A program made the translations under genes and the position numbers. This document shows positions 7,921 to 16,406 of a stretch of 35,829 nt of DNA, in pieces. Position 1 is the first letter of the stretch. The number at the start of each line of letters is the position of its first letter. Source of the stretch: Thalassobacterium sedimentorum (GTDB lineage: Bacteria; Verrucomicrobiota; Verrucomicrobiia; Opitutales; Coraliomargaritaceae). The stretch lies in the NCBI RefSeq assembly GCF_031127905.1, contig NZ_JARXIC010000033.1, positions 1 to 35,829 on the forward strand, in the 5' to 3' direction. The notes below the pieces were generated by a model that had not been told where the DNA came from, ran no database searches, and saw only the letters and a list, made by a program, of their open reading frames with translations.

Positions 7921-8124
7921 TTAATGCAGCCAAATCGGATCAGCATTGCGGCGGATAAATTCATCGTGATCGAGCCCCTCGACCAACGGTCGACGCCGAA
8001 CCCGCTTCTGTTTGCCTCCAACGAAGATCGTTTCGAATTCCGCCTTACGCCTCCGCTTTTCTGCTTTCTGTTCGGGCGTGAGTTTCTTTTTGGGCTTTTT
8101 CGGGGACTTGGGCTTCTTCGGCAT
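7921..8124 (-). CDS. Small very basic protein, possibly truncated by an in-frame TAA
   Basis: This 67-codon frame starts with a Lys/Pro/Arg tail (MPKKPKSPKKPKKK) followed by a more ordered segment (FETIFVGGKQKRVRRRPLVE) ending DEFIRRNADPIWLH. It sits 58 nt downstream of the Cas8-like gene on the same strand, so it is probably in the cas effector transcript. I recall small planctomycete/verrucomicrobial proteins with a similar ending that continue with Gln-Asn-x-x-Trp-Glu. Here a TAA stands exactly where that Gln would be. The tail suggests nucleic-acid binding, which is an inference only. The overlapping frame 7800-8135 is a shadow. Confidence 0.6.
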   Translation of the reverse strand: MPKKPKSPKKPKKKLTPEQKAEKRRRKAEFETIFVGGKQKRVRRRPLVEGLDHDEFIRRNADPIWLH

Positions 8125-8182
8125 GAGACGAGCAAGTGCTCTGGTGGTTCATGAAATCTATTGTTCGATGAGATTCGTTACG

Positions 8183-9106
8183 TTAGGCCACTTGAATTGC
8201 AGGAGTGAAGTTTCGGAATTTGCCTACTGTGATTCTTTGGGATCTGAAAATCGCGGTGATGCCTATAGACTTTATTACTGTGGCGTTTGGTTTTAGTTTG
8301 GTGATCTCCTGAAGGCTTAGAAGTGATTTTATTGTATCGAGATTGATTTCTGCATCCCAGATTGGCCAAGTCCAATAAGTATTGTTGCTTTTGTGACCTT
8401 TGAAACCGGTTGTTTCAAGCAAGCTCCCCTTCGGTGCAGTTGGAAACATCGGTAGTCCTTCAATGGCAAGCCGGTTTGCGCCTCTCACTGAAGTTGATGC
8501 GTCAGAACTCGGGTTCTTCCAGCGAAGCGCATAACGGCGATCGTCTTCTGGGTCAAAGCGCAGGCTGGGGCCTGTGTCTGAATAAGCCCAAGGTCCAAAT
8601 AGTGCTTCTCCCAATTGAGAGGCGTTTGTGTTTTTCGCAATATCATTCATGAATTTGAGAAAATGTTGATGGCCTGCGCCGCTCATGGTTCGCAAGGCGG
8701 TGTCTTGTATCAATCCCTTTTCATCTGTGATTGCGTCTGAGCCAAATGCAGCGAGGAATTCAAGGCCTCGTTGGTCGTTTTCAATTGAGCTTTGTAGGAT
8801 CAGATCCGAAGCCAATTTTGTAAACTGCATAACTGGAACTGCCGGATTCTTTGCAAACGTGAAGGCAGGATGATCGATCATTCTACATAGTTGATCGTTC
8901 AGAATTTCTACGAGTTGGCTATCAGCTAGAGCCTGGTTGAGTATTATTTTAGGCTTCCAGGCTCCGCCTTGAATGATCCAAGTGAGATGCGGCTTCGCGT
9001 CTAAATGGGTGGATAGAATTCTAAAGGTTCCGAGTGCTGCGAGATAACCAAGAGGGTTGGAGCCGTCTAGCCCAGTTAGGATTATGGAATGTGTTTCGTC
9101 TGACAT
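8183..9106 (-). CDS. Cas8-like type I-G effector subunit (Csb3/Cas8u2 or 'Cas3-extension' type)
   Basis: This 307-residue protein starts with LTGLDGSNPLGYLAALGTFR (residues 10-29). That opening is typical of the large-subunit-like proteins of subtype I-G/I-U loci; Csx17 proteins open similarly ('PLxxYLxALG'). Further elements are GLEFLAAFGSDA, a Ser/Gly-rich TMSGAGHQHFLKF, and LFGPWAYSDTGPSLRFDPEDDRRYAL. At about 300 residues it is far shorter than Csx17/Cas8g, which fits the Csb3/Cas8u2 or 'Cas3-extension' families better. I cannot choose between those names without a profile search. It lies 19 nt downstream of cas3. Its expected role is PAM recognition or recruitment of Cas3 within Cascade. 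No other Cas8 candidate exists in the locus. Confidence 0.78.
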   Translation of the reverse strand: MSDETHSIILTGLDGSNPLGYLAALGTFRILSTHLDAKPHLTWIIQGGAWKPKIILNQALADSQLVEILNDQLCRMIDHPAFTFAKNPAVPVMQFTKLASDLILQSSIENDQRGLEFLAAFGSDAITDEKGLIQDTALRTMSGAGHQHFLKFMNDIAKNTNASQLGEALFGPWAYSDTGPSLRFDPEDDRRYALRWKNPSSDASTSVRGANRLAIEGLPMFPTAPKGSLLETTGFKGHKSNNTYWTWPIWDAEINLDTIKSLLSLQEITKLKPNATVIKSIGITAIFRSQRITVGKFRNFTPAIQVA

Positions 9107-9125
9107 TGTTTAATCGGTTGAGTTA

Positions 9126-12100
9126 TTAGATCAGTCCTTCGGACTCTGCTTCACTTGTTTGCTGATCGGCCAATCGTAGGGCGGTTTCAAGGTAAGCTAA
9201 GTCCCATGGACCCAACTCTTTTGTCATCTCCCAGAAACGCTCCGCGACTCCAGAATCAACTCGGTGGGCAGGCATCTTGAGTCTCTCGTCGCAATTGAGG
9301 TCGGGAACTTGTATTGATTTGATCTTGGTCGACTCTATTTGCGGGGGAGAATCGTCTTGGACGACTGGCGCAAAGGGGCGTGCATGACCGTGGTGCGCAG
9401 CAATGAGATGGAGGATTAAATCCTTTCTGTAGCTACAGTTCTCATTTTCAGACTCTTCGAGTCCTTTTTTTGCTAAGCCTAGGGATAGCATTTCATGTCG
9501 AAAGCCTTTAGGTATTTTACTTCGATCTCGCGCTTGCTGTCTTTCTTTAACAGTGAGTGAGAGGTTTTTAGATTTGGCTAACGGTTCATTTAGCGCCATT
9601 GCAGCATTTAAATTACCACGACAAAGGAGCGCTTGGAACCTTTCGTCCAGTTTGCCCGAATCGTGCCAGAGTGCTGCCATTTTTAGGGAGTCCGAAAAGT
9701 CGTTTAACGGAAGGAAGCGAAGCGTTTGTGATAGGTGTTGTAGCACATGCTCGGTGTGGTCTGGAAGCGTAACGGCAGCAATAGCTTCCGTCTTAGACAG
9801 AGCATCATCTTCGTCGCCGAGAGCTGTAAGCTGAAGTGGACGGTTGGAAATCTGAGCCTTTGAGATGAACACAGCACCCTTGTCGTTTGGATAACGAGTG
9901 TAATTAAAACCTAGTCGACATAGATTTTCGATAGAATGTCTTAAGTCACTCGCTTCCTCCAATTGGCCGGCGATCTCCTTTAGTCGGGAATTAATTTGTG
10001 ATTTTGTTAAACTAGAATCTGCGTCTTCCAGCCAATTGACGAAATCTGATGTTTGCGTTGTGTGCTTGAGTTGCTCGATCCGAGTTCTGTCGAATCTGAC
10101 GATTTCTTGGTTTTTCGACTGACGAAAGGCATCCTCAGCAATATCGATTTCTGGATATTTATTTTGTGAGACGTCTTCGCTGCTTGGCGATAAGACCGGA
10201 TCCAGTGGAGCTTCTGGAATGTGTCCGAAAGTATCCCAACCGCCTGTATTCGTTGGTAGGATTATTGTATCACCGGGGCGGATTTGATCTGGGCGCTCAA
10301 GTAAGGTGCTCTCTGATAGTCCTTTCCATATTAAAGCTATTGATCTTTTTTCGATACGTTTGCTCTTCCCTTTTTCGTCTTCATTTGGAGGGGCTTGTAG
10401 TAAAAGATCGCTGAGAAGGTCAGTTGATAGTTCGGTTAAGAAAAACCATTGACGAAATAGCCAAAGCGGAACGCTTAGCATTTCGGGGGAACTTGGTGGG
10501 CAGAGGCTAACTGTCTGCACTAGAGCATCTCCAGCATCGAGTGATTCTGGCAGATCTCTTCTCCAACAGATTTGAATCTCCGCTTGTCCGGCTTTGGGAC
10601 CATGTAGGAACAGTGCCGGATCTGGGTCGGGAGAAGGGCGCGGATTTGTCTGAGCCCAAGCGTCAAGATAGGCTGGGAATAGCGCTGGTGCGTGAGGACT
10701 TGGGGCGAGTAGCTTGGATAAGTCGGCGGGGGCATTCAACCGGAGCGTTTCATCCATCGATAGTATTCCAAAGTCAACTGTTTGTTGTTCTCCGGCTATT
10801 TGATTTAACCAGTTCCATGTGTGAGAAGCAGCATTTCCGTATACAGGATCGAGCGGCTTGCCAGCCGCGTCGGTTGCATCTAATTTTTTTGCTGAGGTCT
10901 CAATCAAATCGCTTCGCATGACGATTATCGTGGGCGCAGTATTTTGTTTTAGTCCAGAACGGTTGAGGCGACCGAAGCGCTGGCGCAAGGCGTCGAGACT
11001 CGCGCATTCCGTAATCATCGCATGAAAGTCGTAGTCAGCTCCGACCTCCAGACACTGAGTCGCGATAACGATTCTGGGGCTATTTTTCAGAGGATTGGAA
11101 GACCCTGGTTCTGTGTAGCTAGTTTTTAGTTCTTCGGTTATCTGCTTTGTGTGTTTGTCTCTATCGATCGGTCGCATGCGCCCGATCAATAGGGATATGT
11201 TCACTTCTGAGTGGCTTTTATTAAACTGTTTTTTGAGCAGTTTTTCAACCTCTCGCGCCGTCGCCACGCGGTTGACGAGTATTGCCAGCGAATCGGGCTT
11301 GGATTCGGCAAACAAAGTTTGCGCTCTTTTCGCAAGATCCGCTGCGATCTTTAAGCATGCCTTCTTTCCTTTGATATTCTCAGCAATCTCAAGACGTGCT
11401 AATTTTTGAGTGTTCAGTCTACGGGCAAGTGTGGCATTTTCTGTGTCGTTTTCAGTTAAATGCAGAACCACTGGAGCTTCCTTTCCGGAAAACTTCGGAG
11501 GTGTTGCTGTCATCTGTAGGAAGTGAAAAGGGGTGTTCACCGCTTCACTTACTGTTGTTTGACGCCGTGTTGATGCCCGATATTTTTTTATAGACTCAAT
11601 CGTTTCTGCAAAGGGACGACTGATGTGCGCTTCATCCAACAGGAGGAGACTGTCGTGTGCGACTAAGGCTGCATGAATCGGACACGCTCCATTTGACAGG
11701 CCGTAGCCTCTAAAAAGCATTCTGGATCCGACCTGATCGACGGTCGAAGCAATGACCGTCGGTTGTGTGAGTGAGCGAGCCCAACGATCATCGCGGTAAA
11801 TGGCACCTCTTAGTTGAACACAATCAAGAGGAGGTGCTGCTTTTGCTGTCGTCGGAGACAGGGACTTTAATCGTTCTGCGACTGCTTTAATCGCTGGTGG
11901 TTCGTTTTCCGGTGAAAGGAGCCTTTTAGCAATTTTTAATGAACGGTCGTAGGCTTCATCGACAATGACTCGGCGGTTGACGATGAAGAATATACGCCTT
12001 CCGACCGTGCGCTCGGTTGGACTTAATGTCGCTTGGGCTGCAAGGGCATAGATTGCGATGTCGATACATGCGGTTTTTCCGCTGCCAGTTGGAACAGCGA

Positions 12101-12212
12101 GATAATCTGGCCATTGTCCAATAACCGCTTTTTTGGCTAAATCAATTTGCCAAGGGAATGGATCGAATCCGTAGAGTGCCCGAAAAAATTCAGGGAAAGT
12201 TGGGAATGTCAT
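9126..12212 (-). CDS. cas3: Cas3 helicase-nuclease with C-terminal HD domain
   Basis: The chosen start (protein begins MTFPTFPEFF) overlaps the csb2 stop as ATGA at 12212-12209, the usual sign of translational coupling. An upstream in-frame extension to 12353 lies inside csb2 and is not believable. The protein has 1028 residues. The helicase comes first: Walker A PTGSGKT (41-47), DEAH (193-196), a motif V-like ATQCLEVGADYDF and a motif VI QRFGRLNRSG. The HD nuclease follows: H850-D851 in LWHDSGK, FRHE around 906, HHGH at 940-943 and AD at 1015-1016. Helicase-then-HD order is the I-G/I-U arrangement, opposite to I-E. Cas3 unwinds and degrades the DNA marked by Cascade. All expected catalytic motifs are present, so the enzyme looks active. 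Confidence 0.97.
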   Translation of the reverse strand: MTFPTFPEFFRALYGFDPFPWQIDLAKKAVIGQWPDYLAVPTGSGKTACIDIAIYALAAQATLSPTERTVGRRIFFIVNRRVIVDEAYDRSLKIAKRLLSPENEPPAIKAVAERLKSLSPTTAKAAPPLDCVQLRGAIYRDDRWARSLTQPTVIASTVDQVGSRMLFRGYGLSNGACPIHAALVAHDSLLLLDEAHISRPFAETIESIKKYRASTRRQTTVSEAVNTPFHFLQMTATPPKFSGKEAPVVLHLTENDTENATLARRLNTQKLARLEIAENIKGKKACLKIAADLAKRAQTLFAESKPDSLAILVNRVATAREVEKLLKKQFNKSHSEVNISLLIGRMRPIDRDKHTKQITEELKTSYTEPGSSNPLKNSPRIVIATQCLEVGADYDFHAMITECASLDALRQRFGRLNRSGLKQNTAPTIIVMRSDLIETSAKKLDATDAAGKPLDPVYGNAASHTWNWLNQIAGEQQTVDFGILSMDETLRLNAPADLSKLLAPSPHAPALFPAYLDAWAQTNPRPSPDPDPALFLHGPKAGQAEIQICWRRDLPESLDAGDALVQTVSLCPPSSPEMLSVPLWLFRQWFFLTELSTDLLSDLLLQAPPNEDEKGKSKRIEKRSIALIWKGLSESTLLERPDQIRPGDTIILPTNTGGWDTFGHIPEAPLDPVLSPSSEDVSQNKYPEIDIAEDAFRQSKNQEIVRFDRTRIEQLKHTTQTSDFVNWLEDADSSLTKSQINSRLKEIAGQLEEASDLRHSIENLCRLGFNYTRYPNDKGAVFISKAQISNRPLQLTALGDEDDALSKTEAIAAVTLPDHTEHVLQHLSQTLRFLPLNDFSDSLKMAALWHDSGKLDERFQALLCRGNLNAAMALNEPLAKSKNLSLTVKERQQARDRSKIPKGFRHEMLSLGLAKKGLEESENENCSYRKDLILHLIAAHHGHARPFAPVVQDDSPPQIESTKIKSIQVPDLNCDERLKMPAHRVDSGVAERFWEMTKELGPWDLAYLETALRLADQQTSEAESEGLI

Positions 12213-13879
12213 GATGTTGACTTCTGGTTGCGATGGTTCGGTTTCTTTGCTTGAACTTCGATATCTGGCATTGGCTTGCAAAGGCCGTAGCCACGATAGC
12301 GTCCAGATCCTAGTAACACGGGGCCAATTACTGGCACTGAAAATTGCAGCCATACGTGTATTTGGCTGCGATTTGAACCTCCAGGGCGGGCTGGCATGAG
12401 AGGAAATCCGTTAGAGCCAGGCTTTGACCTAGGTGCTCCTTTGTGCCAAGAGGTTGTATCCAAATCAATTTTCTCGGGTTTTGGCAGGCCGATTCGTTTG
12501 CAGGATGAAACGATGATATTTGTAACTTCTTCAAACCATTCTGCGCGCTGAGTTCGAGGGTCTTTCTTTGGGTGTCGGTCTAATACCATTGGAGTTACGC
12601 TGGCCCATGTGGTTGAGCCTGTAGGGCCTCCGGCAATTAAATCGTTGCGGAGCGTTCGAGGCGGTGAAACGCGCTCTTCCAGCTTTAATGTCCACACGCC
12701 TAGTTTGCCTAGTGTTAGTGTTACTTCGGCATTTTCGCCATCGGGTGAGTATAAAAGGCGGCTCAATGCGCGTCCTTGCTCCCTGCTTTCCATACATCTC
12801 GGTAGTGCTAAGGCCATGCCCATTATGTGACCGTCGGCATAGTCTTGCCCAACGAAAGCCAGTGGAAATAAGGCAAGATGGGGGGACTCGGAAGGTTTTC
12901 CATCCGGCTTGTGGCCGCTGATCCACTCTGGTGTGGGGTGGCAGTGTTTTTCGATCGCACCGCGAAGGGCAGTGGACAGTTGCCAAGTCGCTTCGAGACC
13001 GAGATTGGGGCCTTCCTCTTTTGTTAGAATGAGTAGTTGCTCACTAAAAACCGTTGTCGCCGGCTCGATTTCTACGTTTTCATCTACTGGAACGTAATCA
13101 GTTGTCGTAGAAATGGTAGGCCGCAAAGACGGAGGTGGGTTTAAGTTTCTCTTGTAGGGCACTCCTAAGTTTTGTTCGAATTCGGCCACGAGAGTTTTCT
13201 TTTGTTTTCCTTTAGCGCTTTGGATTGCGTCGACCGCGCTGAAGAATGCGTTTGAAGCTTCTGCGTTGTATTGAGATTTTAGGTATTCAAGTGTGCCTCG
13301 TCCAGCAACGCGGAGCCTGCAGGTGCTAGGTGCACGGTGATTATTTGAATTTGGCACAACCGTTGGCTCGGGAACTTGTTCGGGCTGTGGAATCCACATT
13401 TGAACCATACTAGAGGAATGGCCTACACGGATAACTTTTCTGCAAAGGCGTTCCAATGCAGCGAAGTATGTTTCCGGCGCCTGATCGTCTTGCCAGATTA
13501 GATATACATTTGGATCGGCCAGATGCACTTTGGGAAAGGTTCTCGGTTGCCTGTTACTGCGAAAGGCAGGGATCACCGTTTTTTTGCTCACAGTCATATC
13601 GTTCGGTGGAACATAGACGTCTAAAACGGAACGCCGACTCCCTTCAGTGAAGTGCAACGCAGGGGATGGTAGATTCTCCAACCATCTCAGTGCATTTGCT
13701 TCTTCTTCCCATTCTAGAAATGCGGTTGAGTCTTCGGAGGTCGGCTCGGTTTCAAAATACCCCGCAGCAAGCGCCATAAAGATACGAGCAGGATGAGGAG
13801 GCCATTCCGCGCGGTTGCGATCCGAGTGTTCGGTGGCAGCGGCGTAACCGCTCAAGTAATGTAGGCCTAGTGCAAACAT
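12209..13879 (-). CDS. csb2: Csb2, Cas5-Cas6 fusion of type I-G Cascade
   Basis: This 556-residue protein belongs to the GSU0054/Csb2 family. The N-terminus (LHYLSGYAAATEHSDRNRAE, then WPPHPARIFMALAAGY) is the Cas5-like RAMP start of that family. The C-terminus carries a glycine-rich loop, GSGRYRGYG (524-532), like the Cas6 signature loop. In type I-G systems Csb2 is known to process pre-crRNA and cap the Cascade. Here it should cut beside the CCGCGCTC/GAGCGCGG hairpin of the repeat. It starts 6 nt after the csb1 stop and its own stop overlaps the cas3 start. Confidence 0.93.
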   Translation of the reverse strand: MFALGLHYLSGYAAATEHSDRNRAEWPPHPARIFMALAAGYFETEPTSEDSTAFLEWEEEANALRWLENLPSPALHFTEGSRRSVLDVYVPPNDMTVSKKTVIPAFRSNRQPRTFPKVHLADPNVYLIWQDDQAPETYFAALERLCRKVIRVGHSSSMVQMWIPQPEQVPEPTVVPNSNNHRAPSTCRLRVAGRGTLEYLKSQYNAEASNAFFSAVDAIQSAKGKQKKTLVAEFEQNLGVPYKRNLNPPPSLRPTISTTTDYVPVDENVEIEPATTVFSEQLLILTKEEGPNLGLEATWQLSTALRGAIEKHCHPTPEWISGHKPDGKPSESPHLALFPLAFVGQDYADGHIMGMALALPRCMESREQGRALSRLLYSPDGENAEVTLTLGKLGVWTLKLEERVSPPRTLRNDLIAGGPTGSTTWASVTPMVLDRHPKKDPRTQRAEWFEEVTNIIVSSCKRIGLPKPEKIDLDTTSWHKGAPRSKPGSNGFPLMPARPGGSNRSQIHVWLQFSVPVIGPVLLGSGRYRGYGLCKPMPDIEVQAKKPNHRNQKSTS

Positions 13880-13885
13880 AGGATA

Positions 13886-15094
13886 TTAAGCTTCTTCGGT
13901 GATAGCTTCTGCTGAGGCGATTTCTTGGCTCTTTTTCAGCAAAGCTACTAGTTGTGGCGCAGGCGTGAGATTGAGTGGCTCTTTGCGCCATGTGAGGCCA
14001 AGTTTCTCAGCTGTTGCGACTGCTTCAGTGAGTGCTTGTATGGCGGCATCAGATTCAATGGATAGGGCTGCTGGTTCAACTCCTGGCTTTTCTAGTAGTT
14101 TGAGGTTTGGTTGCTCATCTGGCCAAAGGAGGCAGCGAGATCTCAAGTCGTAGCCGTTCTCTGCGGCGAGCGAGACGGCGACTATCGCGAGGGTGGCTAA
14201 TACGGTTTGTCCGGCGGCATCGCGTTCGGGTGATGTTTTTCCGTCAGCATCGGGAAATTTGAGGCGGCGGAGTGCGGGTAAAGAGAGGACGATTGTTTGT
14301 TCTGCGTAGTCAATCGTCACGCCACCAGTTTGATCATCAATGGATGGGGGTATATTGCCGTGATTTACTTCCGATGGTGAGACTGCGCTCTTGTCTTTTT
14401 CGGATTCTGCAAGTTGATAGCCATCTTTAGATTTTAAAACCTTTGCTGCTGCGCGGATTTCGAGAGGATCGATACGGCTGCTCGTTTTTGTGCCATTTAT
14501 TGCGTTGATTCCGACGATTTCGGAAACGAGAGCACGTTGGAATTTTGCCCCTAAACCTCCTTTGGGGCCAGTAGAGTCCCAGATGCCAAAAATGAGTGCC
14601 GTCGGGCAAATTTCATAGAGTGGGGTCGCATTCTGAAGGCTTACAAAATCGAGCTTTTTTCCTATTTCAGATTTACGAAATGGAACGCCTTCGTGAAGAG
14701 AATCTCGCAATATTGCATCTGCAGCACGGTGAGGTGCCTCGAAGCTGGTGATCGTGCCTATTTCATTGAGCAAATCTTCACCCGCGAAACTGACAGAGAT
14801 TAGTGGGATGGGGCACTCTTTGAATCGTCCGTTGTCGATTGCTTGCTGGAGTGCCAATTCCATGCGATTGGCTTGGGACTGCACCGAGTCGAGTAAGATG
14901 CAGGGAATCGTTTCGAAGCTTCCGTCTGCTTGTTTTACGCGGCGATGCTCGGTCGCGTAAACGGCACCAGCATACGTAGGAGGGAAGGTCTTATCACCTT
15001 CACCTCCTGCGGGTTGAAGGTGAGTTCGGCAACGAAAAGCGGCTGCAGGGCCTTTAATTGCGTTCTGGATGAGTGCTAGGTCTATGTTTTTCAT
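13886..15094 (-). CDS. csb1: Csb1, Cas7 backbone subunit of type I-G Cascade
   Basis: The product belongs to the GSU0053/Csb1 (Cas7) family: it opens MKNIDLALIQNAIKGPAAAF and contains LLDSVQSQANRMELAL, the strong family signature, followed by FRKSEIGKKL and a long C-terminal alpha/beta part. Csb1 polymerises along the crRNA spacer. I chose the ATG at 15094 (402 residues). A start at 15274 would add 60 residues rich in Pro, Ser and Leu (RPSPLSPLPSPP), translated from a pyrimidine tract unlikely to be coding. It is the first gene of the effector operon, facing the WYL regulator across the intergenic region. Confidence 0.93.
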   Translation of the reverse strand: MKNIDLALIQNAIKGPAAAFRCRTHLQPAGGEGDKTFPPTYAGAVYATEHRRVKQADGSFETIPCILLDSVQSQANRMELALQQAIDNGRFKECPIPLISVSFAGEDLLNEIGTITSFEAPHRAADAILRDSLHEGVPFRKSEIGKKLDFVSLQNATPLYEICPTALIFGIWDSTGPKGGLGAKFQRALVSEIVGINAINGTKTSSRIDPLEIRAAAKVLKSKDGYQLAESEKDKSAVSPSEVNHGNIPPSIDDQTGGVTIDYAEQTIVLSLPALRRLKFPDADGKTSPERDAAGQTVLATLAIVAVSLAAENGYDLRSRCLLWPDEQPNLKLLEKPGVEPAALSIESDAAIQALTEAVATAEKLGLTWRKEPLNLTPAPQLVALLKKSQEIASAEAITEEA

Positions 15095-15316
15095 GAGGTT
15101 TCTTTGTCTTAATCTGAGTGAGTTTTTTGGGGGAGAGGGTAGCGGGGAGAGAGGAGAAGGGCGTAGGTAGTTCGATTTAGCTAAATCTATTGAAGCGCTA
15201 AACAAGGGCTCCCATTCATTTTGAGGAGCGGGTTCTCCGGTTGGGGTGATTTTCGTATGAGCGTAAAAGGACATGGGGTACGATAAGATTATGTAAGTAA
15301 CGCTATCTTTTTATGC
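15095..15316 (-). promoter_or_regulatory. Long upstream/leader region of the csb1 operon with pyrimidine tract
   Basis: About 220 bases lie between the operator-like repeat and the csb1 ATG. On the csb1-coding strand the part near 15170-15127 is almost purely pyrimidine (revealed on the plus strand as GGGGGAGAGGG and GGGGAGAGAGGAGAAGGG). It contains an open frame continuous with csb1, so it could be an N-terminal extension, but the composition argues for a 5' untranslated region. No terminator or riboswitch-like fold is evident. Confidence 0.4.
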
Positions 15317-15346
15317 GAGCGTTTTATAGATTATTTACAAACGCTC
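15317..15346. promoter_or_regulatory. Perfect 8+8 bp inverted repeat, probable operator of the cas operon and regulator
   Basis: GAGCGTTT (15317-15324) and AAACGCTC (15339-15346) are exact reverse complements separated by a 14-nt AT-rich spacer. They lie between csb1 and the divergent WYL regulator, about 220 bp upstream of the csb1 ATG and 130 bp upstream of the regulator. On the minus strand a TTGTAA starting at 15341 and an AT-rich CATAAA about 18 nt further on could form a promoter overlapped by this repeat. Dimeric WYL regulators of the BrxR/CapW type bind inverted repeats of this size beside their own promoters. The operator assignment is inference. Confidence 0.55.
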
Positions 15347-15478
15347 CTTTGGGCGGAGTCATATGTGTGCCTGACTTAATTGAAAATCAACACTAAAAAG
15401 TAGATAGGTCATAAAAAGTTAACTAGTATGTTGGGGCTTGATTTTATAGTGCTCGATTGTTTACTGGTCTTATTTATT

Positions 15479-16303
15479 ATGGGGATGGATCGAACGATTG
15501 CAGGATGGAGTGAAAAGCAGCGCTTGTTGTTTATTGAGCGCTTGTTGTATTGGCGTGGCTCGATCAATCGCCGGGATTTGTGCGAGCACTTTGGGATTTC
15601 GTTGCCGCAGGCGACGAAGGATCTGGTGTCTTACACGACTTTAAATTCTGGAGCGTGTCAGTATGATGTGCGGCGCAAGTGTTATGTGGCGGCGGCTAAA
15701 ATGCAGACGGTGCTGCGCGAGCCAAATTTTAGCGAGGACATGGAAGTTGTGGGGGCTGCCATGCGTGATGGCCTTGAATTTGGCGAATTTGTACTGGGGG
15801 GCAGTCGCCCGCGGCGAGTGGCGGATCTGGCATTACACCGAAAGTTGTCTTTAGCGGCTTGCAATCAGGAATGTGTTGAGGCCGCTTATTGGTCCGTCAA
15901 ATCGGGGAGTTCTGAGACGCGTTGGCTGAGCCCGCGCGGCTTTGGTTTTGACGGTTTGCGCTGGCATGTGCGGGCGTATTGTCACCGCAGTGAGCTGTTT
16001 AAGGATTTTGTGATTGGCCGCTTTCAAACTGTGGGACGGAGGAAGCCTTGTCTTTTTGAAGATTTGGTGGATGTGGACTGGTTGGAGACGGAGACATTAA
16101 CTTTTCGCCCCAATCCGGAGTTGAGTAAACATCAACGTACAGCTTTGGAAATGGACTATGGGATGGAGTCGGGGCGATTGCAGTTGGCTGTGCGACGGGC
16201 TATGCGCATCTATGCCTTGCGTCGATTGGGCTTTGTGCAAGAGCCGTTGGAGCCGCCCATGTTGAATGAATTGCAGCAGTTAGAGTGGTTTGGGAGGATA
16301 TGA
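15479..16303 (+). CDS. WYL-domain transcriptional regulator (BrxR/CapW-like), probable cas regulator
   Basis: With the start at 15479 the protein has 274 residues. Residues 10-70 form a winged helix-turn-helix (WSEKQRLLFIERLLYWRG, then DLCEHFGISLPQATKDL). Residues about 125-185 form a WYL domain (LSPRGFGFDGLRWHVRAYC, then FVIGRF), and the C-terminal 80 residues match the WCX part. The upstream ATG at 15428 would add a hydrophobic 17-residue lead and is less likely; an ATG at 15485 is also possible. This architecture is that of BrxR/CapW regulators, which repress BREX, CBASS and other defence operons and are thought to sense a nucleotide ligand. It is divergent from csb1, with a perfect inverted repeat between them, so repression of the type I-G operon is a reasonable inference. 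Confidence 0.85.
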   Translation: MGMDRTIAGWSEKQRLLFIERLLYWRGSINRRDLCEHFGISLPQATKDLVSYTTLNSGACQYDVRRKCYVAAAKMQTVLREPNFSEDMEVVGAAMRDGLEFGEFVLGGSRPRRVADLALHRKLSLAACNQECVEAAYWSVKSGSSETRWLSPRGFGFDGLRWHVRAYCHRSELFKDFVIGRFQTVGRRKPCLFEDLVDVDWLETETLTFRPNPELSKHQRTALEMDYGMESGRLQLAVRRAMRIYALRRLGFVQEPLEPPMLNELQQLEWFGRI

Positions 16304-16406
16304 GCTTGGGGGCGCATGTTTCACTGTCTAATTCCATTGATGAGAATCATAGACACGCTATGTTTGTTCCGGATTTTAGGTCGATACTCGGATTGACCTG
16401 ACGGCT

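Noticed and set aside
7800-8135. 111-codon minus-strand frame overlapping the small basic protein
   Set aside because: Its composition is Arg/Ser-rich as expected for a shifted frame; the other frame carries the ordered segment ending DPIWLH.
12213-12353. Upstream start for cas3
   Set aside because: It would overlap csb2 by about 140 bp; the ATGA overlap at 12209-12212 gives a typical coupled start.
15095-15274. N-terminal extension of csb1 to an ATG at 15274
   Set aside because: The added residues come from a pyrimidine tract and do not resemble Csb1; the ATG at 15094 gives the usual N-terminus.
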